Assembly: GCA_029260555.1 (NCBI GenBank)
Contig: JAJDCZ010000022.1
Coordinates: 124,001 to 188,000 of the forward strand
Direction: 5' to 3'
Source of the DNA: Phycisphaerales bacterium
GTDB lineage: Bacteria; Planctomycetota; Phycisphaerae; Phycisphaerales; UBA1924
Length of the DNA stretch: 64,000 bases
The translations under genes were made by a program, and so were the position numbers. Under the pieces are notes generated by a model, which was not told the origin of the DNA, searched no databases, and saw nothing but the letters and a program-made list of their open reading frames with translations. Positions within the stretch are counted from its first letter, which is position 1; each line of letters opens with the position of its first letter. Below are positions 24,360 to 32,734 of this stretch, piece by piece.

Positions 24360-26624
24360 TCATTCGCCAAAGAGGGCTTGGGATACTTTATTGAGCCGCT
24401 TCCGGGCATCTTTATCACCCTGCTCTTTGGCCAGTGCGATCGCAGCTTCAATAGATATTTTGAATAGAGGATTCATGTCCAGTTCACTCTTGACCGTATC
24501 CGCCAGCGGCACCAGTGCCTCGGCCATCGCTACTGCTCGCTGCATATCTCCTCCCGCCGTGGCAGTATGTACGGAAACACCGTACGCCTTGGCGAGCAGT
24601 ACCTGGACAGCCGTGTCATCGATGTGAGCTTCGGCCAGTTTTCGTAGTTCATAAAGCAGATCATCGGCACGCTCAGAGCCTGATTCGCTCTCATACAACG
24701 CATTGAACAACCCTGAGGCGAGCAACTCACGGACAGCCGCGTCATCGGCGTGAGCCTCGGACAAAACACGCAGCTCAACAAGCACACTCTCAGCACGAGT
24801 AAAGTTCGAACCGCTGTCGCTGATCGCATTGAACAGTCCCATGGCAAACTGCTCGCGGATAACGGGGTTAGCCGGGCTAGCCCTGGCCAGACCACCCAGC
24901 TCATCAAGAAGACTCTGGGTACGGACAAAGTCGGAATCGCTGTCGGCAATCGCGTTGATCAGCCCTTTGGCAAACCAGTCACGGACGGTCATGTCATATG
25001 TGTAAGCTGCAGCCAGAACACGCAACTCATCAAGCAATCCCTCGGCACGGACAGAGCCTGATTCGCTGGCATAGAACGCATTAAACAGCCCATTGGCGAG
25101 CCATCCACGCACATGAGTGTCATCGGTGTGAGCCTCGGCCAGTTGACGCAGTTCGCTCAGCAGACTCTCGGCCCGTTTTGAGCCTGATTCGCTGTCGTAC
25201 AACGCATTGTAAAGGACCCAGGCGAATCGATCGCGCACAACCGCGTCACCGGGATGAGCCTCAGCTAGTTGACGCAGCTCACGAAGCAGACTCTCAGCAC
25301 GGGCAGAGTCAGAACCGCTGTCGACGAACGCATTGAGCAGCCCCTTGGCGAGTGGCGCACGAACAGAGTCCTCATCAGGATGAGCCTCTGCCAGAACACG
25401 CAACTCATCTAGCAGGCTCTGGGTACGGGCAGAGCCCGAATCTCTGTCGTTAGAAGCATTGTACAGTGCCACAGCCAGATTCCCTCGGATATAAACATCA
25501 TCCGGAAAAGCACGAGTCAGCGTACGAAGCTCCTTGAGTAATACCTCTTTCCGTTGCGGTGAACTGTCTGCAATCCAGAGTGCATTAACGACCGAATCAC
25601 TGAAAGCAGAGCGTGCCGTCTCATCATCGGGTTTGAGATGTGCCGCTGCGAGGTAAGTGTCAGCCGCATCGGCGTATTGCCGGAGGTAGAAAAGCCGGTT
25701 ACCCTCAGCCATCTTGACATCGAATGCTTTATCTGCATTCCTTGCAAGCTGTCGAGCGACCTTGGGCTTGAGGGCTTTGATCTGTTCAGCATCGCCCGTG
25801 CGAAGAGCAGCTTCATAGAGTGCCAGCGTCGCTTCTGAATTGCCTGATTTTGCCAGCGTCGTCGCCAGAGTCTTGAGCCGCTCATACTCGACCCGCTCAT
25901 CTTCGGTCAAGGGTTCACGCACCGGAGCCGGATCGCCTTCTTCAATCGGCTCAATGCCCGCAGCGTCCTTGGCATCACGCTGAGCGTTGAGTATCGCCAG
26001 CTCCTGTTGCATCTGTGCGAGTGCAATCTTGATGTCCTCTTGCCCGTCGGCTAGCTGCTTCTGACCCTGAAGCAAGGCATTGAGTTTGGCATCAATCCCC
26101 GACAGTTGTGTATTGATCGCCCCCAGCAAGATGCCATGATCAGGAGACAATGGCAGGGCGTTGCCAAACAGGGCCATCATCAATGCCGCCATGGGCAAGA
26201 GCATATGTTGCACCCGCTGCCCGCCCCGAGTCTGCCAGGCGAGATAGCCCAGGAGTATCGCCAGCAAAAGCAGGATCACAGGCAGACACACGACTCTTGT
26301 ATCAGGTGCCCCCAGGAGCACCAGCAGATCCAGTGTAGAGAACGCAATCAACAACCCCACAATCCAGGCGCGGTGTCTGGGAGAGCTCTGCGTTGTGGTA
26401 GTCCTGGCCAATGAGTGACTGGCTCGATGCCACCATCTTGCAATGAATGGCTGGACAACCCTGCTCATACCGCCGAGCACACCGAGCAGAACCAGCGTGA
26501 CTTGACCAAAGACACTGTATTGAATCGCCGACGCGACCACAAAACCGATCCCGCCGAACGCCAGTGTTGAGACAGCCGTCAGCAGAATGACCCCGCGCCT
26601 GCGCTGTAAAGAATCAGTAACCAT
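24360..26624 (-). CDS. Membrane protein with 42-residue helical repeats
   Basis: 754 residues. About five N-terminal spans (about 12-160), a short coiled coil (about 170-215), a TPR-like part (about 235-345), then seven full and one partial copies of a 42-residue unit (about 358-685) with consensus RAESLLxELRxLAEAHPDD, then xVRxxLAxGLFNALxDSxSGS. Each unit is predicted to form a helix pair, like a TPR (34 residues) with a longer second helix and a Ser/Asp/Gly-rich connector. A role as membrane-anchored protein-interaction scaffold is inferred. The family is not recognised. A TATAGT box six bases before the ATG suggests a leaderless message. Confidence 0.85.
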   Translation of the reverse strand: MVTDSLQRRRGVILLTAVSTLAFGGIGFVVASAIQYSVFGQVTLVLLGVLGGMSRVVQPFIARWWHRASHSLARTTTTQSSPRHRAWIVGLLIAFSTLDLLVLLGAPDTRVVCLPVILLLLAILLGYLAWQTRGGQRVQHMLLPMAALMMALFGNALPLSPDHGILLGAINTQLSGIDAKLNALLQGQKQLADGQEDIKIALAQMQQELAILNAQRDAKDAAGIEPIEEGDPAPVREPLTEDERVEYERLKTLATTLAKSGNSEATLALYEAALRTGDAEQIKALKPKVARQLARNADKAFDVKMAEGNRLFYLRQYADAADTYLAAAHLKPDDETARSAFSDSVVNALWIADSSPQRKEVLLKELRTLTRAFPDDVYIRGNLAVALYNASNDRDSGSARTQSLLDELRVLAEAHPDEDSVRAPLAKGLLNAFVDSGSDSARAESLLRELRQLAEAHPGDAVVRDRFAWVLYNALYDSESGSKRAESLLSELRQLAEAHTDDTHVRGWLANGLFNAFYASESGSVRAEGLLDELRVLAAAYTYDMTVRDWFAKGLINAIADSDSDFVRTQSLLDELGGLARASPANPVIREQFAMGLFNAISDSGSNFTRAESVLVELRVLSEAHADDAAVRELLASGLFNALYESESGSERADDLLYELRKLAEAHIDDTAVQVLLAKAYGVSVHTATAGGDMQRAVAMAEALVPLADTVKSELDMNPLFKISIEAAIALAKEQGDKDARKRLNKVSQALFGE
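24600..25555 (-). repeat. Tandem 126-base coding repeats (42 residues)
   Basis: 7.5 units, each starting RxxxLLxELRxL. Units differ by roughly a third of residues, so they are older than the RCC1-like repeats next door. Confidence 0.85.
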
Positions 26625-26630
26625 TTAAAC

Positions 26631-26636
26631 ACTATA
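26631..26636 (-). promoter_or_regulatory. Candidate -10 box of a leaderless mRNA (42-residue repeat gene)
   Basis: TATAGT ends six bases before the ATG at 26624 in an AT-rich patch. No Shine-Dalgarno and no clear -35. Confidence 0.45.
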
Positions 26637-26778
26637 TCAAACTATAAACACTCCAGTGTGCAACACCTGTTTTGTCAGACCAGGTTTTTACACAGACATT
26701 GGCTGACATTGGGGCCAGGTCCTGTGTCATTCCGATCAAACAAGATGCATGAAAGGCATCGATTGATGCTGAATCAGA

Positions 26779-26865
26779 TCAAGGACAATCAGCAACATAG
26801 AAAGTGATCAAGGCGAAGTACCCTCGCACATCCATGCAACCATCACTGGTCAGATCAGCGTGTCC
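26779..26865 (-). pseudogene. Orphan fragment of a GC-type dockerin tail
   Basis: Translating the minus strand gives GHADLTSDGCMDV then RGYFALITFYVADCP and a TGA stop. This matches the end of the RCC1-like protein (ADLDGSGALDV...FFAFISFFAAGCP) in order, spacing and terminal Cys-Pro. There is no start codon; the fragment begins directly after the stop of miaB. It is best read as the 3' remnant of a surface-protein gene whose body was deleted. Confidence 0.7.
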
Positions 26866-26866
26866 C

Positions 26867-28582
26867 TCAGGTCGTCACGGACTGCCCAACCAGTGTGCCA
26901 TGCAGGCTCAGGCGGTCAGCGTGGGTGATCTGCACGGGCACGATCCTACCGATCCAGTCGTCGGTATTCTGATTGGCAGGTACATCAAAGAACACGATCT
27001 GATCGCCATCGGTTCGACCTGAGAGTTGAACCGGATCAGTTGAACTGTCACTGAACTTGACAGCCGTTTCGTCAGGTGTGGTGGCAAGTGGAATCGCATC
27101 AAGTCCAGGCTCAGTACCATTGACCGTCAGCGAAATCGCATTGCCCTTGCGGATCTGGCTCTTGGTCAGACCTCGTTCCTTGCGCGTCTTCTTGCTCAGA
27201 CCCTGCACAAAGACATCAAACGATTGTCCCACGCACGAACGGCTGATCTCGTCGCAAATCTCTGCTTGCACACCCAGCAGATGATTATTGCGATGGCGTT
27301 TGACAGCCTCGGGTACATCATCAGGCAGCTTGTCGTATGCAATCGTCCCGGGACGGGGCGAATACTTGAAGATAAAGCAATTCTTGAACCTGCTTCGCGT
27401 CAACAGATCAACCGTGGCCTGGTAATCCTCATCAGTCTCGGTAGGAAAACCCACAATGAAATCACTCGAGAGCATCAAAGGCCTGCCGATCTCAGGCTGA
27501 TGGCAAAATGCCCGCGCCCGATCGATGAAATCCATATATTCCCCCACCGTATACCCCCGGTTCATCGCTGTCAGGATCCGATCAGACCCAGACTGCACCG
27601 GCACATGCAGATACCTGCAAATCCGTGGATGATCGCGAATCACACTGAGTACATCATCACCAAAATCGCGAGGATAACTGGTCACAAACCGCAAGCGTTT
27701 GATCGCAGGAACCGCCTCGTGGATCTGTGCCAGCAGATCAGCAAAGGTCGTCACGCGCTGACCCGCAAAGGCATCACGATCATGCCCGCCCTTGTAAGAC
27801 CGACCCTTTTGAGATTGCGTCAAGCCGTTCATCGTCACCGCTGACCCGTGCTCAAAGCGGTAGTGATTGACCGTCTGCCCGAGCAGTGTGATTTCGATCA
27901 CCCCCGCATCTGCAAGCCTTTTGCATTCATCAATGATGTGCTCCGGCGGGCGATGGATCTCAGCACCGCGCGTAAAAGGAACCACGCAGTAAGTACAGAA
28001 CTTGTTACAGCCTCGGGTGATCCGAACATAGGCGCTGCCCGGGTTGGTGCGTCCCTGACCGATCGGCGAGATCGAACGGGAAAGATCCAGGAGTTCCAGC
28101 GTGTCGCCCGCAGCTGCAAGCGTTGAACTTCGGCGCGACGCATTGCCTTGCAGCGCAACCTGATCCGCGCTGCAATCAACAAGGTTGGTGCTGTTTTCCT
28201 GCGCCAGCATCGAAGCCCGTGTGCGCACCGCGTTGTCCAGTAGCTCAGGAAGCTTGTCAAGCTCTGCTGGGCCACACAGGATATCAACCACCGGCATGCG
28301 CTGGATCAGAGCGGTGCCATCGCGTTCTGCCAGACACCCCAGCACGCCCACGACCAGCCCGGGGTTTTCCTTCTTGCGAGCTTTGATCTCGCCCAGGCGT
28401 GACCAGACCTTCTGCTCAGCCTGCTCGCGAACCGAGCAAGTGTTGTAAAGCACTACATCCGCCTGATCAGCATTCAGGGTCAATTGATAGCCCAAATCGG
28501 CCAGTCGGCCTGCAACAAGCTCAGAATCCAGCTCATTCATCTGGCAGCCAAAGGTTTCAAGATAGACCGACGCATTGGGCAT
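26867..28582 (-). CDS. miaB: tRNA-2-methylthio-N6-dimethylallyladenosine synthase
   Basis: 571 residues, about 100 longer than most MiaB. Radical-SAM methylthiotransferase acting on i6A37 of tRNA. The UPF0004 cluster Cys are 13, 49 and 83 (FGCQMNE, NTCSVRE, LGCLAE); the radical-SAM cluster is CNKFCTYC at 192-199; later motifs are TLLGQTVNHYR, LHVPVQSGSDRIL, MNRGYT, DFIVGFPTETD, FKYSPRPGT, and a C-terminal TRAM domain. Extra length comes from insertions at about 125-180, about 245-285 and inside TRAM. The insertions make MtaB or RimO less, not more, likely, since GYT and SPRPGT are MiaB-type. TACACT lies five bases before the ATG. Confidence 0.95.
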   Translation of the reverse strand: MPNASVYLETFGCQMNELDSELVAGRLADLGYQLTLNADQADVVLYNTCSVREQAEQKVWSRLGEIKARKKENPGLVVGVLGCLAERDGTALIQRMPVVDILCGPAELDKLPELLDNAVRTRASMLAQENSTNLVDCSADQVALQGNASRRSSTLAAAGDTLELLDLSRSISPIGQGRTNPGSAYVRITRGCNKFCTYCVVPFTRGAEIHRPPEHIIDECKRLADAGVIEITLLGQTVNHYRFEHGSAVTMNGLTQSQKGRSYKGGHDRDAFAGQRVTTFADLLAQIHEAVPAIKRLRFVTSYPRDFGDDVLSVIRDHPRICRYLHVPVQSGSDRILTAMNRGYTVGEYMDFIDRARAFCHQPEIGRPLMLSSDFIVGFPTETDEDYQATVDLLTRSRFKNCFIFKYSPRPGTIAYDKLPDDVPEAVKRHRNNHLLGVQAEICDEISRSCVGQSFDVFVQGLSKKTRKERGLTKSQIRKGNAISLTVNGTEPGLDAIPLATTPDETAVKFSDSSTDPVQLSGRTDGDQIVFFDVPANQNTDDWIGRIVPVQITHADRLSLHGTLVGQSVTT

Positions 28583-28587
28583 GGACG

Positions 28588-28593
28588 AGTGTA
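28588..28593 (-). promoter_or_regulatory. Candidate -10 box of a leaderless mRNA (miaB)
   Basis: TACACT ends five bases before the ATG at 28582; TTGGTC 18 bases further upstream is a possible -35. Confidence 0.45.
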
Positions 28594-28622
28594 TTGCATG
28601 TGATTCACCGGGACCAATGCCC

Positions 28623-28628
28623 TAAACT
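28623..28628 (+). promoter_or_regulatory. Candidate -10 box of a leaderless mRNA (histidine kinase)
   Basis: TAAACT ends seven bases before the ATG at 28636. Back to back with the miaB promoter inside a 53-base gap. Confidence 0.35.
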
Positions 28629-28635
28629 GAGCGAG

Positions 28636-30348
28636 ATGTCTCGATTGTCACTCGCCAACAAGTGTTTGCTCCTGTTCGGGTCTGCGGTGATCGTGATCAT
28701 TGTTGCTGCTCTTGCTGTGCCTTGGGCGAGGATGAATGCACTTGTAGGCTCAGGGCAGCTCGAGCTTTCACGCGAGCAGGCCCGGATCTGGCAAAGGCTG
28801 GATTCTCAAACTCGCAGGGCTGGCCAGCAGATTCAGGCTGATGAAAATGGACGGGTGGTTCACGCAGGGATTGCTGCTCGCTACCTTGATATTGATCAGG
28901 CCAGGCAACTGGCCGAGCAGGATGCGTTCATCAGGCGCGCCATCCGCAGGTTTGAACAGCAATCTCACGAGACTGACTATCAGCAATCAACCCGCCTGGG
29001 AACGACGCTGCGGTATCACTACGCTGCAGCAATCAAAAGCCCCCCCTCTCCCCCCTCTCCCAACACCCCCCCTCCCAATACCACCTCTCCTGACAACCTG
29101 AGCCCCAGCGATCCTGAGCGCAAGGTGCTGACCGGTCTTTTGTTGATGGATCGGCAATCCGTCGGGGCAGCCTGGCAGCTCTTGATCAACACCGCATATA
29201 TCTACGGTGCGGGCACGATCGTGCTGGCGATGGCGGTGCTTTTGTTTTATCTGATCACCAATCGGTTGATCCTGAGCCCGGTGCGATCGCTCAAGCGAAC
29301 CGCTGAGCTGGTGCGCGAGGGGAACCTGACCATCCGGTCACACATCGGCACTGGTGATGAGTTTGAGGAACTTTCAGAAGCGTTCAATGCCATGCTCTTT
29401 GCGCTGCAGACCAATCAGGAACAGCTCAGAGCAACCAACCGGGCCATGGACCTGAAGCTGGGCGAGATGGCTGAAGCCAATCGATCGCTCTATGAAGCAG
29501 CCAGACTCAAAGCAGAGTTTCTTGCCAATATCAGCCACGAGCTGCGCACGCCCATGAACTCGATTATTGGCTTTGGCGAGCTGCTGCAGGAAATCGCCAT
29601 GAAGGAGATCGGAGATACGGAGCCTTCACCTCTGGATGCCAAACGCCTGCGATACCTTGACAACATTGTGACTTCTGCCAACGACTTGCTATCCATGATC
29701 AACACGCTCCTTGACATGGCCAAGATTGAAGCTGGCAAGATTCAAGTTCGCTGCGTGCCCATGAGTCTATATGAAGCCTGTGAAGGACTCATCGGGCTGA
29801 TCCATCCCCTGGCTGACCGCAAACGCATTTCACTCAAGATGGAAATCGCGCCGGATGTGCCCATCATCGAGACCGACCAAAGGCTCTTTGGCCAGATCAT
29901 CTTCAACTTCCTGTCCAACAGCGTCAAGTTCATCCCGCCCAGAAGCACCGAAGGCGATGCGCACGAAATCATCCTGCGTGCAGAACAGCTCATCACTCAT
30001 TCCAACAGTGCTAATGAATGTGAACGCGTGCGAATCAGTGTGATTGACACTGGCCCGGGCATTGCAATTACTGATCAGAAAAAAATCTTCGCCAAGTTTC
30101 AACAAGGCGAAGGAGGTCTGACTCGTGAACATGAAGGCACCGGGCTGGGGCTTGCGATCGCTCAGGAACTGGCATCCCTGCTGCAAGGCCAGATCCAGAT
30201 GGTGTCAGATGTCGGGCGAGGCTCGATGTTCAGCCTGATCCTGCCTGTCAAGATGGATTCCCAGCGCAGCGCTGAAGCCAAACTCGAAGCGGCATTTCGA
30301 GGCAAACTCGCATCAAGCCGGGATTCAGACCAGAACAACGACTATTGA
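28636..30348 (+). CDS. Membrane sensor histidine kinase
   Basis: 570 residues. The start at 28636 is chosen because upstream codons overlap miaB and lack conservation-like content. Two spans (about 8-28 and 195-218) enclose a periplasmic sensor; then HAMP (ILSPVRSLKRTAELVREGNLTI), HisKA with phospho-His in FLANISHELRTPMNSIIGFGELL, and HATPase_c with N box IIFNFLSNSVKFIP, G1 VIDTGPGI and G2 HEGTGLGLAIAQEL. The sensor is interrupted at about 136-158 by a Pro/Ser/Thr segment (SPPSPPSPNTPPPNTTSPD) coded by a C-rich tract. No response regulator gene is adjacent, so it is an orphan kinase. Confidence 0.94.
   Translation: MSRLSLANKCLLLFGSAVIVIIVAALAVPWARMNALVGSGQLELSREQARIWQRLDSQTRRAGQQIQADENGRVVHAGIAARYLDIDQARQLAEQDAFIRRAIRRFEQQSHETDYQQSTRLGTTLRYHYAAAIKSPPSPPSPNTPPPNTTSPDNLSPSDPERKVLTGLLLMDRQSVGAAWQLLINTAYIYGAGTIVLAMAVLLFYLITNRLILSPVRSLKRTAELVREGNLTIRSHIGTGDEFEELSEAFNAMLFALQTNQEQLRATNRAMDLKLGEMAEANRSLYEAARLKAEFLANISHELRTPMNSIIGFGELLQEIAMKEIGDTEPSPLDAKRLRYLDNIVTSANDLLSMINTLLDMAKIEAGKIQVRCVPMSLYEACEGLIGLIHPLADRKRISLKMEIAPDVPIIETDQRLFGQIIFNFLSNSVKFIPPRSTEGDAHEIILRAEQLITHSNSANECERVRISVIDTGPGIAITDQKKIFAKFQQGEGGLTREHEGTGLGLAIAQELASLLQGQIQMVSDVGRGSMFSLILPVKMDSQRSAEAKLEAAFRGKLASSRDSDQNNDY
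29041..29090 (+). repeat. C-rich tract inside the histidine kinase gene
   Basis: Runs of six, six, seven and three C separated by T, A or AA, coding the Pro/Ser linker in the sensor domain. Resembles the intergenic C-tracts of the window. Confidence 0.65.
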
Positions 30349-30382
30349 ATCTGCTTCCAGAACGACACCTGCCTGCAAACAC

Positions 30383-30817
30383 CTAATAATTATCGTCGAT
30401 CACCGCACCGATCAAGTGTTCAAGCTGAGGCTTGGCAGCGCTTTTTGCAAACAACTGAACGCTGACGACATCAATCCGGACAGGTCGGTCTTGCCAATGA
30501 TTCTTCCTGATCAGCCAGCGGGCAATAGCGCGGAGCTTGCGTCGTTTATGTGCATGGACATTGGCATGAGGTGCAATGGTCGCTGAAGCAGTTGGGTGCT
30601 GAGTGCGTGTTTTGACCTCGACAATAACAATGGTTTGTCTATCCGGTGCCAGACACACCAGATCCGCTTCGCCCATGGGCACGCGGACATTTCGCCCCAG
30701 AATGCGATAGCCAGCTTTTTTCATCAGCCTTGCTGCGAGTTTCTCACCTTTTCTCCCTGTTGCAACTGTCCCCTTGCCAGACCAGAGAAAACGGGTTCGA
30801 TCAGCCAGAAACTTCAC
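30383..30817 (-). CDS. yraN: YraN-family endonuclease-like protein (UPF0102)
   Basis: 144 residues, typical length. Family motifs: GRKGEKLAARLMKKAGYRILGRNVR, GEADLVCLAPD and IVIVEVKTRT, the last two forming the Asp/Glu-x-Lys active site of the restriction-endonuclease-like fold. Biological role is not settled in the family. GTG start at 30817 overlaps the TGA of the PpiC-like gene (GTGA), which fixes the start and suggests coupled translation. In many bacteria yraN sits near rnhB or rplS; that is not so here. Confidence 0.92.
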   Translation of the reverse strand: MKFLADRTRFLWSGKGTVATGRKGEKLAARLMKKAGYRILGRNVRVPMGEADLVCLAPDRQTIVIVEVKTRTQHPTASATIAPHANVHAHKRRKLRAIARWLIRKNHWQDRPVRIDVVSVQLFAKSAAKPQLEHLIGAVIDDNY

Positions 30818-32112
30818 GATCCATCGCTGGCAGAGGCGTTCGGCAGGTAATAACGCTCAGCTGCTATGCGAAGCAGCAACTCGGACATCTGATCAACATC
30901 CGTGTAGGTCGCCTGATTGCGCAAACGACGCATGTATAGAACACGCTCACGCTCAGCAAAGATGTTGCGAAGTCGCTGTTCGATTTCAAGCTGAACCATC
31001 TGATCATCCAGAGGTCTGGAGATGCGCTTGATCTGCTCAAGATAAATCCAGTCAGCCTGCGGCGTTTCCAATGCTTCCCAGCGCAGTGGCCCAGTCCACG
31101 AACCTGAAGTCAGAGTCTTTGCAGCGTCATTGGTAACCACAGGTCCGATCTGGAACTCGGTATCAGAATATGGATCCTTAAACGACACATCTGGAACCAT
31201 GCCTCCCTGCTCGGGGTTGTAGAGGTTCTTTGAATCAGCAGCGACCAATGCAAACGCCACGCCTTGATTGAGTTGATCCGTGATTCGAGCAATATCTTCT
31301 TCTGATGGCTTGCGCAAACGGATGCGTCTGAGCACCGCAACGGGGTCCGGGTTGTAGCGGTCCTTGTTCACTTCATAAAAACGCTGAATGTCGCGCCAGG
31401 AAATATGAACCTTGTTGAGGATCTGGTTGTCGATCTGATGGCGGACCAGTGCTCTTGCTTCCTGATTCTTTATATATTGGTCAAGTGAAACGCCTTCTTC
31501 GCGCTGGAGCGTTTCGTTGGCCTGAGTCTCTGAGCCTCGGTTGGTGCGCACAATGTTCTCGCGAAGGTTCTGTACAAAGTAGCGCAGCCCCTGTTGCTGT
31601 TGAGGGGTGAATGATGCCAGGGCTTCAGCTCTGAGCAGTTCATCTTCGATCAGTCGTTCCAGTTCGTCACTGATAAGTTTTCTGGCAAAGCGAAGCCAGA
31701 TGGCTGGGGACTTGTCCTGAGCTTCTGCGATGAGTCGTGCTTCCATGACCGAAAGAAACGCATCTGCATACACAGGTCTGCCGTTGATATCTCCGACCTT
31801 GGCATCAATCAGTACCGGCTGTTCCGTCGCAGCTGCGGTGGATGCGTTCAAAACCGGACCGCCGGGCGTGATCACCGCAACCGCACCTGTATCATCTTGC
31901 GTACGGCGAACGAGGAGGCGAGCTGTGGGTGCAGAGATCGCCGGGACATCGTCAGAAGCAAAGTCTGCAGCATCAATGACGGTGCGAGGACGCAAGCTCA
32001 GCCTGGTGTTCCCACACCCAGTTGTGAAAAGTGAAGAGCTGGCAATGAACCCGATCGCTGCAAGCATCACAACACGATTTGTGTTGGGCAGACAAAGTAT
32101 GTGACGATCCAT
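30814..32112 (-). CDS. PpiC/SurA-like peptidyl-prolyl isomerase lipoprotein
   Basis: 432 residues from the ATG at 32112 (CGGAG seven bases upstream; the frame opens 12 codons earlier). Signal peptide ends FTTGC, so a lipoprotein. Residues about 120-240 are helical (ISDELERLIEDELLRAEAL), as in SurA-type chaperone regions; about 255-385 resemble a divergent parvulin domain (RRIRLRKPSEEDIARI, NPEQGGMVPDVSF, LTSGSWTGPL, YLEQIKRI). Probably a periplasmic folding factor for exported proteins. The parvulin match is weak, so catalytic activity is uncertain. Followed by yraN in the same transcript. Confidence 0.8.
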   Translation of the reverse strand: MDRHILCLPNTNRVVMLAAIGFIASSSLFTTGCGNTRLSLRPRTVIDAADFASDDVPAISAPTARLLVRRTQDDTGAVAVITPGGPVLNASTAAATEQPVLIDAKVGDINGRPVYADAFLSVMEARLIAEAQDKSPAIWLRFARKLISDELERLIEDELLRAEALASFTPQQQQGLRYFVQNLRENIVRTNRGSETQANETLQREEGVSLDQYIKNQEARALVRHQIDNQILNKVHISWRDIQRFYEVNKDRYNPDPVAVLRRIRLRKPSEEDIARITDQLNQGVAFALVAADSKNLYNPEQGGMVPDVSFKDPYSDTEFQIGPVVTNDAAKTLTSGSWTGPLRWEALETPQADWIYLEQIKRISRPLDDQMVQLEIEQRLRNIFAERERVLYMRRLRNQATYTDVDQMSELLLRIAAERYYLPNASASDGS

Positions 32113-32229
32113 GGTGTGTCTCCGAGGTTTTTGAGTCGGTGAAAACAAAGGCTTGAATGCCTAGAATCGCATCCTGTATCCGATTACAATGAGGATACCT
32201 TACTCTAAAACACAAAGGAAATCTCTGCT

Positions 32230-32673
32230 ATGGGTGATGACGACCAACCAAAGATTATTGTTGATTCAGACTGGAAAGCCCAAGCACAGGCCGAGAAACA
32301 GAAAATTGCTGAAAAAGCCGATCAGGATGAGAAAAAACCAGCTCAGGGTGACCCCGGTGAACTGCCCCCGGCCGATTTCAATGAGTTGCTTCGCCTTTTG
32401 ATCGGCCCCGCCTTGATGTACATGGGAGGCGTACCTGACCCCCAGACCGGCAAAGCCATCGTGGCTCTGGACATCGCCAAGTACCATATTGACCTGCTCG
32501 GCGTTCTTGAAGACAAGACCAAAAACAACCTGTCAGAAGAAGAGAGTGAGGGCGTCAGACAAGTGCTCCACGAGCTTCGCTTGCGGTATGTTGAGGTTGA
32601 AAAACTGGTCGCTGAAGCGGCTGCCAAAGGCGTGCAGACCATCGATCCCGCAGCCCCCGGCTCGCCCCTCTAA
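32230..32673 (+). CDS. DUF1844 domain protein
   Basis: 147 residues; AAAGGAAA precedes the ATG by about ten bases. Residues 1-45 are charged and disordered-looking; about 48-125 form the DUF1844 domain: FNELLRLLIGPALMYMGGVPDP, then IVALDIAKYHIDLLGVLEDKTKNNLSEEE, then VLHELRLRYVEV. Known as a conserved small protein in planctomycetes, Acidobacteria and Deltaproteobacteria without assigned function. It lies just before sdhCAB on the same strand; a functional link is not established. Confidence 0.88.
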   Translation: MGDDDQPKIIVDSDWKAQAQAEKQKIAEKADQDEKKPAQGDPGELPPADFNELLRLLIGPALMYMGGVPDPQTGKAIVALDIAKYHIDLLGVLEDKTKNNLSEEESEGVRQVLHELRLRYVEVEKLVAEAAAKGVQTIDPAAPGSPL

Positions 32674-32734
32674 AACTCCGAGTATCGCATTCGGCCTTAT
32701 TCATTTATGATCCCAGGCAGGAGGAATCGACTCC

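Noticed and set aside
23203-24627. 474-codon + strand frame across the RCC1-like gene
   Set aside because: It is antisense to a gene with signal peptide, repeats and dockerin tail; its own repeats are the mirror of those repeats, and it runs on into the C-tract.
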